Assembly: GCA_905201685.1 (NCBI GenBank)
Contig: CAJKOW010000003.1
Location: 1 to 64,000, forward strand
Length of the DNA: 64,000 nucleotides
Origin: an uncultured Bacteroides sp.
GTDB taxonomy: Bacteria; Bacteroidota; Bacteroidia; Bacteroidales; Bacteroidaceae
Reading direction: 5' to 3'
Below, piece after piece: positions 16,163-23,135 of this stretch. Below the pieces are notes generated by a model. The model made no database searches. It was given only the letters and a program-made list of their open reading frames with translations, and had not been told where the DNA came from. Each line of letters begins with the position of its first letter. Position 1 is the stretch's first letter. The position numbers were made by a program, and so were the translations under genes.

Positions 16163-17197
16163 TTAATTATTAAAATATTTTACTTCCTGTCGATTACACT
16201 CAATATCTATTGGTGACTGCTCCAATTGATTTATACCTAGTGCCAAAGATTTATTAAATTCTAAAATTTCTCGCAATCCAGTATCACGAGTACCTATTAA
16301 AAATTCCATGTTTCTTAAAAAACGTGAAGTTAAATTATTATTACAATAATCATTAAAAGACTTATGATTTTGAGAAATCGCAGTAGGAGGTAAACCTTTA
16401 CATCCTAATATAATATCAGACAATACAATTAAACGTGTATATAATCTCATTTCATATATAAACTCCTTATAAATCTCTCTATATTTACTTATTAAAGCAG
16501 TAATCCTAAATGCTTCCCTATAAAAAACTTGAAAATTATTTTTGGGAGCTTGAGATAATTTCTTAATTTTATCATCTAATGATTGATGAATCGCAGATAA
16601 ACCTTGTTGCATATCAAGATTAACAACATTAGCAAAGTTCTGCATTTCATCTTCTGATTTAAAATAAGGGTATAAATCAACAAAAGCCTTAAAAGATCCT
16701 ATAACCTTACTAATACGATCATACTGTTGCCCTTTTAATACATTTTGAACAAATTCACAAACATCATCAAGTTTTACCATAACAGTCTGTATCATAGCCA
16801 TCATAGCTAAAGTTGATAAAGCTCCAGTAATTTTTTCAAAATTTGTTCTTTCACTTACACAGGCTTGACCTTTTATTCCTTTTTGACCATCAATACGAAT
16901 ATTAGGAGTATAATTACCTGGACTCTTATGAGAATCATCAAAATGAGCTTTTCCATCATTTATCATCTGTCGTAACTCTGTTGGAATTTCAATAACAAAT
17001 TCTCGCGAATTTGACATTTGATTTAAAGCATCAAGAATAACAGCACCGCACTCTAGATTATTTAGCATATTAGTACGATTATGTTTTGAAACTTCATCTA
17101 CAAATTCAGGAATGCCATAATATACCAATATATCATTACTCTGAGAGATACTTTCACTCAAAGTTGTTTTTCCTTTTACTATCAACCTATCATTCAT
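16163..17197 (-). CDS. Unrecognised 344 aa protein of an AT-rich module
   Basis: I do not recognise this family. The N-terminal part (about 1-115) is mixed alpha/beta, with REFVIEIPTELRQMINDGKA and HKSPGNYTPNIRIDGQKGI standing out. A short hydrophobic run (GALSTLAMMAMIQTVMV, about 126-142) follows, then a long helical region with heptad-like pattern to the end. There is no signal peptide, so it is probably cytoplasmic or membrane-associated. Base composition is strongly AT-rich compared with the chromosome, with AAT/TTA codons, pointing to recent transfer. It is followed after 4 nt by the 42 aa cationic peptide gene and lies between an IS982 remnant and a WYL regulator. A role as handler, immunity partner or effector platform for the peptide is inference only. 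Confidence 0.7.
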   Translation of the reverse strand: MNDRLIVKGKTTLSESISQSNDILVYYGIPEFVDEVSKHNRTNMLNNLECGAVILDALNQMSNSREFVIEIPTELRQMINDGKAHFDDSHKSPGNYTPNIRIDGQKGIKGQACVSERTNFEKITGALSTLAMMAMIQTVMVKLDDVCEFVQNVLKGQQYDRISKVIGSFKAFVDLYPYFKSEDEMQNFANVVNLDMQQGLSAIHQSLDDKIKKLSQAPKNNFQVFYREAFRITALISKYREIYKEFIYEMRLYTRLIVLSDIILGCKGLPPTAISQNHKSFNDYCNNNLTSRFLRNMEFLIGTRDTGLREILEFNKSLALGINQLEQSPIDIECNRQEVKYFNN

Positions 17198-17589
17198 CTT
17201 TCTATTTATTTATATCCAATAATAACCAAAAGCGTGAGCCCCTTGCCTCCTCCCTTCATCAAAATCAGGCATCGCCAAACGCCTCGTAGAAATGAATAAA
17301 GAAACAATACTCACGCCGTATTGATATGTAAGTAATCCATACTGGCATAAGCCAATATGGGCATACATATACAAACACGAATGAGCGCCATATTGTCTCT
17401 ATCCTTCTACTTTGAAATTTGGCGATTTCGATTTTAGGATAAAGCAAAAAACGCTTTCTTATGTAAACATATTGACCGCTTAGGCAGTCAATACACTGCA
17501 AATATACGTTTTTGTTCAATATGGCACTCTTTTTTCATCAAATTATTTTTGCTTTTATTCAGTTCTATTCAGCGAATATACTCAGTTCC
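17198..17589. other. AT-rich leader region between the 344 aa gene and the WYL gene
   Basis: No convincing gene. On the minus strand a TATATTTG box (17499-17506) could start a leader of about 300 nt. Just downstream of it, a stem TTGACTGC/GCGGTCAA with a CTAA loop is encoded at 17472-17491, followed by a T-rich stretch. A structured leader is possible but unproven. Confidence 0.45.
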
Positions 17590-18474
17590 CTACTCGTATT
17601 GCCTGTACATATCCCTGACAATCCCACGCATTTTGTCTATTAAAGAAGCCGGAGCAAGGACTTTCAAAGATGAGCCATACGAAAGCAACTCCTGTACAAA
17701 ATCGAGTGTGGGACGTAACCTCATACGAAACGTCATAGAGAGTTCATCCTGCGACATAAGAACCTGACTATGATGAAGGGGACGGGTCTTGATATAGTTG
17801 CCTTGCTGCAGATTGAACCTCAACACAACATCTTCTACTGGGGTATCGTCACGAATAATGCCGTAAGTATCGTCAAACAAGACTTGTGGTAATTTGTCCG
17901 ACTGCATCTTGAAGCCTTCGCGGCTGACTTCCGCACTGCCCATACGATCGAACGAATACACCCGTAATCCTTCCCGTTCTCTGCAAAAGCCAACCAGATA
18001 CCAACGCTGTTTGAAGAACTTCACAAAATAAGGTTCCACCGTAAACGTATGAGCTTCGGCCCAATAGGAATGATAGACAAGCGTGATACACTTATTCTTC
18101 ATCATCGCTTCAGTTATAGCATCCAGATGCTCCTCGCCGCCAAAAGTGGTTTCCAATACAATCCGGTCGGCCAACTTCTTACGCCGTGCAATCACGTCAG
18201 AAGAAGAAGTTGTTTGGATAAGCCACTGATTCAATGCCGAACGATTGAGCATTTCGGGAGAATCAATATAATATTCGTTTGTACGACGATCACATTCTAT
18301 GTTGATATCGAACATCTCTTCGGCCATCCGCTTATACTTCATAAAAGTATTGCGATGCAATTCCATGCCGTACTCTCCACTATACTCCTGCCAGGCATCC
18401 TGTATTTCTGCTAGTCTGACACGTTTGCGGCGCAACAACAAGCTTACCAACCATATACTTATCCGGTTTTTCAT
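17590..18474 (-). CDS. WYL-domain transcriptional regulator
   Basis: A 294 aa regulator. The N-terminal part (1-80) has a winged-helix look (RLAEIQDAWQEYSG, LHRNTFMKYKRMAEEMF). The WYL domain lies at about 125-205 (CITLVYHSYWAE, FTVEPYFVKFFKQRWYLVGF, RVYSFDRMG), with a WCX-like C-terminus (VVLRFNLQQGNYIKTRPLHH). WYL proteins bind nucleic acid or nucleotide ligands and often control defence or mobile loci. Its promoter overlaps a perfect palindrome at 18499-18514, so autoregulation is likely. It lies upstream, on the same strand, of the AT-rich two-gene module and may control it. Confidence 0.9.
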   Translation of the reverse strand: MKNRISIWLVSLLLRRKRVRLAEIQDAWQEYSGEYGMELHRNTFMKYKRMAEEMFDINIECDRRTNEYYIDSPEMLNRSALNQWLIQTTSSSDVIARRKKLADRIVLETTFGGEEHLDAITEAMMKNKCITLVYHSYWAEAHTFTVEPYFVKFFKQRWYLVGFCREREGLRVYSFDRMGSAEVSREGFKMQSDKLPQVLFDDTYGIIRDDTPVEDVVLRFNLQQGNYIKTRPLHHSQVLMSQDELSMTFRMRLRPTLDFVQELLSYGSSLKVLAPASLIDKMRGIVRDMYRQYE

Positions 18475-18498
18475 ACTTCAAATATTATTCTATCCAAT

Positions 18499-18516
18499 TT
18501 TTTGTGCACAAAAATA
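18499..18516 (-). promoter_or_regulatory. Palindromic operator candidate overlapping the WYL promoter
   Basis: A perfect 16-bp palindrome TTTTTGTGCACAAAAA (18499-18514) overlaps a minus-strand -7 box TATTTTTG (18509-18516), 25 nt from the WYL start. Binding there would shut its own promoter and could affect the divergent gene. Confidence 0.65.
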
Positions 18517-18553
18517 GCGAAAGGATGCATCATTTTCGTGTGCAAGCTACCAA

Positions 18554-18561
18554 TATCTTTG
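18554..18561 (+). promoter_or_regulatory. -7 box for the hypothetical gene at 18599
   Basis: TATCTTTG matches the Bacteroidetes -7 consensus 37 nt before the start codon. The -33 box is weak. Confidence 0.6.
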
Positions 18562-18598
18562 CACCAATAAAAGAAATCAAACTAATATACAAAAAACG

Positions 18599-18877
18599 AT
18601 GAAAGGAATCATTCAAAAAATCGAGCATGGTATCTATACACATACCTATTACGCTAATCAAAAAGAATTTGGCTATTTCGTAATAGCCAAGTTAACAAAC
18701 AATGAGATTGTGGATATCACCCAAGAAATGCGTCATCATTTCTCAATTCACCAGTTCAAGAACAGGACCATACGTAAATTAAACAACAGACTGAAAGGAA
18801 GGTGTATCTATTATCAATACAACACGTACATCATGCTGAATACGCCTTACCCAAAAACATTTAACCCAAGTCGATAG
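18599..18877 (+). CDS. Hypothetical protein, 92 aa
   Basis: A short unrecognised protein, rich in basic and aromatic residues (pI clearly basic), without signal peptide or membrane segment. The first half has two beta-like stretches (HGIYTHTYYANQKEFGYFV); the second half is basic helical (QFKNRTIRKLNNRLKGRC). It has its own promoter box and is divergent from the WYL regulator, whose palindromic operator lies between them. A nucleic-acid-binding role would fit the charge but is a guess. Confidence 0.6.
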   Translation: MKGIIQKIEHGIYTHTYYANQKEFGYFVIAKLTNNEIVDITQEMRHHFSIHQFKNRTIRKLNNRLKGRCIYYQYNTYIMLNTPYPKTFNPSR

Positions 18878-18928
18878 AACAAATCCATCGAAATAAAAGC
18901 AAAAAACAAATTTAAAAACAACAGAATA

Positions 18929-19600
18929 ATGAAAAGGTTATTGAACATTATCACAGTACTTATGATCATCGTCTTAGGTACCGGATGCAGAAATGACGAA
19001 ACGGGTGTAATTTATACCCGAACAGACGGGGAATTCCTGACAGCCATACAAATGTTTGAAAACGGGAAAATACTTGTTTCGGGAATACCATTGTGGAAGT
19101 TCGATGAAAACGAAGACCTATACATGTGTTACGGACAAACAATGTTAGCAGCCAATTATCAAAAGGGTGACGGATTTGCATACCTCATGAACGGTACTGA
19201 CACCACGAACGAGCGTATTTATTTCGAAAAAGATGGCATCAAAATTCAAAATCAAATCTACAAACCGGATAAAAGAGTTAAAAGGATAGAGCCTAAAGGG
19301 AAATATGGCGGCAAATGTTATGCAGCCAGCAATGATGAAGGAGGTGCTTTTCTGGTATTTATCAACGACAAGAAGCTGTTATTTCTGAGTTATAACACAC
19401 ACAGAATCACTAAGAAGACCTTTAGTAATTATACTATATCTGATAAGAAGATTCTCGCTGACGAACTGAACATGGTATTCAAAGACGAAGGAGACGAACG
19501 ATTGATTATGGACAACGATTGGACAACAATCATCTTCAAATATAAAGAGAACATGGATGATTACACTCTATGGGACAAAATATTATCAAACGAAAATTAA
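18929..19600 (+). CDS. Hypothetical lipoprotein, 223 aa
   Basis: The N-terminus (MKRLLNIITVLMIIVLGTGC) is a lipoprotein signal with the lipobox Cys near residue 20. The mature part has beta-rich stretches (TAIQMFENGKILVSGIPLW, DLYMCYGQTMLAANY) and no domain I know. It starts 51 nt after the 92 aa gene and is followed after 8 nt by a membrane protein gene, so these form a likely operon. AT-rich relative to core genes. Confidence 0.7.
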   Translation: MKRLLNIITVLMIIVLGTGCRNDETGVIYTRTDGEFLTAIQMFENGKILVSGIPLWKFDENEDLYMCYGQTMLAANYQKGDGFAYLMNGTDTTNERIYFEKDGIKIQNQIYKPDKRVKRIEPKGKYGGKCYAASNDEGGAFLVFINDKKLLFLSYNTHRITKKTFSNYTISDKKILADELNMVFKDEGDERLIMDNDWTTIIFKYKENMDDYTLWDKILSNEN

Positions 19601-19608
19601 AAAGCCTT

Positions 19609-20001
19609 ATGTACATTCAAACCCAAAAAACTCAACAGAAAAAGAACCTTATCAACGAGCTCTGTATTCTGATGAACCGAAAGAAAATATACACACGCAC
19701 ACTGATAGATCCTCTTTCGGTGATGATAGGGATAGTCATCGTCCCGACCATCTACAAACTTTTGGAACTGTTTTATCAGACGGACGGTAGAAGTGCTATT
19801 CGAGAAATGCGAATAAACCTTGGTGGCGACTCATCAATACTGATTTTTGTCATCTTATGCTCACTCATCGGCTTATGCTATCTGAACTTTCTAAATAGGA
19901 AAGATGAAAAACAAAAAGAAGAGCACCTGATACAGGAAGCACAAAAACAATTGGATAACCCGGATATCAAAGCCGTACTTTCCTTATTGAGGAAAGAATA
20001 A
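19609..20001 (+). CDS. Hypothetical membrane protein, about 130 aa
   Basis: Two membrane segments (DPLSVMIGIVIVPTIYKLL and ILIFVILCSLIGLCYLNFL) with a basic N-terminus and a charged C-terminal tail (KDEKQKEEHLIQEAQKQL). The start at 19609 is chosen because it follows the lipoprotein stop by 8 nt; an upstream in-frame ATG at 19570 would overlap the lipoprotein gene. Probably an inner-membrane partner of the lipoprotein. Family not recognised. Confidence 0.6.
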   Translation: MYIQTQKTQQKKNLINELCILMNRKKIYTRTLIDPLSVMIGIVIVPTIYKLLELFYQTDGRSAIREMRINLGGDSSILIFVILCSLIGLCYLNFLNRKDEKQKEEHLIQEAQKQLDNPDIKAVLSLLRKE

Positions 20002-20020
20002 AACAGAAAAATACAATTAT

Positions 20021-20112
20021 AACAAAATGTCATTCTGAATAAAGCCGAAGAAATTAAAGAAACAAGTAGCATTCTTAAGATTCTTCGCTTTGCTCAGAAT
20101 GACAAAATGTTA
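20021..20112. repeat. MITE-like inverted repeat (TGTCATTCTGA type)
   Basis: A left arm around TGTCATTCTGA...AAAGCCGAAGAA (20029-20053) and a right arm TTCTTCGCTTTGCTCAGAATGACA (20081-20104) are imperfect inverses. I recognise this word as a common dispersed intergenic hairpin in Bacteroidetes. It sits past the last gene of the island and may also end its transcript. Confidence 0.7.
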
Positions 20113-20250
20113 GTCCGTAAAAGAGTTTTCGGACAGTTTCCGCTTTGCAAAGATGAGTTTTTCTGTTTCAGACAACATTCTTTAGTATAGAAAATATTTC
20201 GCATAACACCTTTTTAACAAACAACCACACCGTTTTCACGCCCTTTTGCT

Positions 20251-20258
20251 TATCTTTG
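20251..20258 (+). promoter_or_regulatory. Promoter -7 box of miaA
   Basis: TATCTTTG, 22 nt before the miaA start; a TTTT-type -33 element lies near 20233. Confidence 0.65.
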
Positions 20259-20280
20259 AGCCCAAACTATAGTATCCGAT

Positions 20281-21198
20281 ATGCCCGATTATGATTTAAT
20301 AGCCATTTTAGGCCCTACCGCATCAGGAAAAACCCAGTTTGCCACAGCCTTGGCCAACAAACTGGATACAGAAATCATCAGTGCCGATTCCCGCCAGATT
20401 TACAGAGGAATGGACATTGGCACGGGAAAAGACTTGGCAGATTATACCATGGACGGAAAGCAGATCCCTTATCATCTGATTGACATCGTCGAACCCGGAT
20501 ATAAATACAACGTCTTTGAATATCAGCGCGATTTCCTGACAGCCTACAACGGCATCAGGCAGAAAGGCAAAATCCCCATCATGTGTGGCGGAACGGGCAT
20601 GTATCTGGAATCGGTACTGAAAGGCTACCGGTTGCTTCCGGTACCCGAAAATCCCCAATTGCGCGCACAACTGGCCGACAAGTCCCTGGACGAACTGACC
20701 GAGATATTGAAGCGATACAAAACCCTGCACAATACGACCGACGTGGATACTGCCAAACGGGCGATACGTGCCATCGAAATAGAAGAGTATTATGCACACA
20801 CACCGGTTGAAGAACGTTCCTTTCCCCAACTGAACAGCCTGATTATAGGAATAGACATCGACCGGGAGCTGCGTCGCGAAAAAATAACCCGAAGATTGCA
20901 TCAACGGCTGGAAGAAGGCATGGTCAACGAAGTACGCAGCCTGCTGGACAAAGGAATCAGTCCCGAAGATCTCATCTACTATGGATTGGAGTACAAATAT
21001 CTGACGCTATACGTCATAGGCAAACTGACATACGAACAGATGTTCCACGACCTGGAAATAGCCATCCACCAGTTTGCCAAACGGCAAATGACGTGGTTCA
21101 GAGGCATGGAACGACGAGGATTCACCATCCACTGGATAGACGCCCAATGGCCCATGGAAGAAAAAACAGCATTTGCAATCCGTTTAATTGAACAATAA
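20281..21198 (+). CDS. miaA: tRNA dimethylallyltransferase
   Basis: A 305 aa enzyme that transfers the dimethylallyl group to A37 of tRNAs reading UNN codons. The P-loop GPTASGKT is at residues 11-18, followed by the substrate motif ISADSRQIYRGMDIGTGK, the conserved GGTGMYLES and the C-terminal QFAKRQMTWFR. Length is normal. It has its own promoter and probably leads an operon with the lipid kinase (11 nt gap) and kdsA. Bacteroidales often have two miaA copies, so this may be one of a pair. Confidence 0.95.
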   Translation: MPDYDLIAILGPTASGKTQFATALANKLDTEIISADSRQIYRGMDIGTGKDLADYTMDGKQIPYHLIDIVEPGYKYNVFEYQRDFLTAYNGIRQKGKIPIMCGGTGMYLESVLKGYRLLPVPENPQLRAQLADKSLDELTEILKRYKTLHNTTDVDTAKRAIRAIEIEEYYAHTPVEERSFPQLNSLIIGIDIDRELRREKITRRLHQRLEEGMVNEVRSLLDKGISPEDLIYYGLEYKYLTLYVIGKLTYEQMFHDLEIAIHQFAKRQMTWFRGMERRGFTIHWIDAQWPMEEKTAFAIRLIEQ

Positions 21199-21209
21199 AT
21201 TAAAAGCTC

Positions 21210-22136
21210 ATGAGTGTAGAACCCAACAAGTGGGGAATCATATACAACCCCAAAGCCGGAACACGGAAAGCACAGAAACGATGGAAAGAAATCAAAGAGT
21301 ACATGGACAGTAAAGGGGTAGCCTACGACTATGTACAATCTGAAGGCTTCGGATCGGTAGAAAGACTTGCCGGGATACTTGCCAACAACGGCTATCGCAC
21401 CATTGTCATCGTAGGAGGTGACGGCGCACTGAACGACGCCATCAACGGCATCATGCACTCGGATGCAGACGACAAAGAGAACATCTCCATCGGAATCATA
21501 CCCAACGGAATAGGGAATGATTTTGCCAAATACTGGGACATCGGTTCGGAATACAAGGAAGCCGTTGATTATATTATCGAAGGCAGACGACGGAAAATCG
21601 ATGTCGGCACCTGCTACTATTACGACGGTGAGAAACACCAGACGCGCTACTTCCTGAATGCCATCAACATCGGATTGGGAGCCCGCATCGTAAAAATCAC
21701 CGACCAGTGCAAACGCTTTTGGGGAGTGAAGGCATTGTCATACTTCATGGCCCTGATATCCATCATCTTCCAACGGAAACTCTACCGCATGCACCTCAAG
21801 ATAAACGGTGAACACATCCGCGGACGCATCATGACGGTATGCATAGGCAGTGCCTGGGGATACGGACAGGCTCCCAGTGCGGTGCCCTATAACGGATGGT
21901 TGGACGTGTCGGTCATCTATCGGCCGGAATTGCTGCAACTATGGTCCGGATTGTGGATGCTTATCCAGGGACGAATACTCAACCACAAGGTGGTAAAACC
22001 CTACCGCACACAGAAAGTAAAAGTACTGCGGGCACAAAATGCTTCTGTCGATCTGGACGGACGCATACTGGACCGTCATTTTCCGTTAGACATCGGAGTA
22101 TTGCACGAAGCAATCACCCTGATTATCCCCAACTGA
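21210..22136 (+). CDS. Diacylglycerol/lipid kinase family protein
   Basis: A 308 aa DAGK_cat/YegS-type kinase. The NAD-kinase-like fold starts with WGIIYNPKAGTRKA (phosphate-binding) and has the GGDGALNDAINGI signature near residues 70-82 and the IGIIPNGIGNDFAKY loop. Such enzymes phosphorylate diacylglycerol or sphingoid lipids; Bacteroides make sphingolipids, so either substrate is open. It lies between miaA and kdsA on one strand. Confidence 0.9.
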   Translation: MSVEPNKWGIIYNPKAGTRKAQKRWKEIKEYMDSKGVAYDYVQSEGFGSVERLAGILANNGYRTIVIVGGDGALNDAINGIMHSDADDKENISIGIIPNGIGNDFAKYWDIGSEYKEAVDYIIEGRRRKIDVGTCYYYDGEKHQTRYFLNAINIGLGARIVKITDQCKRFWGVKALSYFMALISIIFQRKLYRMHLKINGEHIRGRIMTVCIGSAWGYGQAPSAVPYNGWLDVSVIYRPELLQLWSGLWMLIQGRILNHKVVKPYRTQKVKVLRAQNASVDLDGRILDRHFPLDIGVLHEAITLIIPN

Positions 22137-22227
22137 TAGAGCCGATACCCATGCTGGCCAAACGGTCAGGACAGGGGTCGGAACAAAATCAGACATAGAT
22201 TCTCAAACAGATAAAAATGAAAGCATT

Positions 22228-23034
22228 ATGATAGAATTAAAAAACAACCCGGCCGGCAACTTTTTCCTGATTGCCGGACCTTGTGTCATCGAAGGAGAAG
22301 AAATGGCACTGCGCATTGCCGAACGCATCGTAAAAATCACCGAAAAGCTGAAAATACCCTATGTATTCAAAGGCTCGTACCGCAAAGCCAACCGCTCGCG
22401 ACTGGATTCGTTCACAGGCATCGGCGACGATAAGGCACTGCACATTCTGAAAAAGGTGCACGACACCTTCGGAGTGCCCACCATTACCGACATTCATGCT
22501 GCCGACGAAGCCGAAATGGCAGCCGAATACGTTGACATGCTGCAAATACCGGCCTTCTTATGCCGACAGACCGACCTGTTAGTAGCAGCAGCCAAGACAG
22601 GGAAAACAATCAATATCAAGAAAGGACAGTTTCTGTCTCCCCTTGCCATGCGTTTCGCAGCCGAAAAGGTAGTAGAAGCCGGTAACAAACACGTCATGCT
22701 GACCGAACGCGGAACAACTTTCGGCTATCAGGACTTGGTTATAGACTATCGCGGCATTCCCGAAATGCAGTCATTCGGCTATCCGGTGATACTCGATGCC
22801 ACCCATTCGCTGCAACAACCCAATCAAGCTAGCGGAGTTACCGGAGGAATGCCACAGCTCATTGAAACTGTAGCCAAAGCAGGCATTGCAGTAGGAGTGG
22901 ACGGACTGTTTATCGAAACCCACGAAAATCCGGCTGTGGCCAAAAGCGACGGTGCCAACATGCTCAAACTGGATTTACTGGAAGGCCTGCTTACCAAATT
23001 GGTTAGAATAAGGGAAGCTATCAAGGAACCGTAA
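22228..23034 (+). CDS. kdsA: 3-deoxy-8-phosphooctulonate synthase
   Basis: A 268 aa KDO-8-phosphate synthase: condenses phosphoenolpyruvate with arabinose 5-phosphate in KDO/lipid A core synthesis. Motifs include IAGPCVIEGEE, FKGSYRKANRSRLDSF, and the phosphate and metal loops DATHSLQQPN and IETHENP. Full length with clean ends. Cytosolic. Confidence 0.95.
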   Translation: MIELKNNPAGNFFLIAGPCVIEGEEMALRIAERIVKITEKLKIPYVFKGSYRKANRSRLDSFTGIGDDKALHILKKVHDTFGVPTITDIHAADEAEMAAEYVDMLQIPAFLCRQTDLLVAAAKTGKTINIKKGQFLSPLAMRFAAEKVVEAGNKHVMLTERGTTFGYQDLVIDYRGIPEMQSFGYPVILDATHSLQQPNQASGVTGGMPQLIETVAKAGIAVGVDGLFIETHENPAVAKSDGANMLKLDLLEGLLTKLVRIREAIKEP

Positions 23035-23135
23035 GCCCGACGGCCAACCGAAACAAGAAAATATTTTTGGAGGCGCATGTGATTTATTCCTCCATTCACC
23101 GACAGATAGACCAGAACAACTTAATAAATTGAGAA

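Noticed and set aside
17265..17519. 84-codon minus-strand frame upstream of the 344 aa gene
   Set aside because: Random-looking composition with many aromatic and Cys residues, no domain, and it covers the putative promoter and hairpin.
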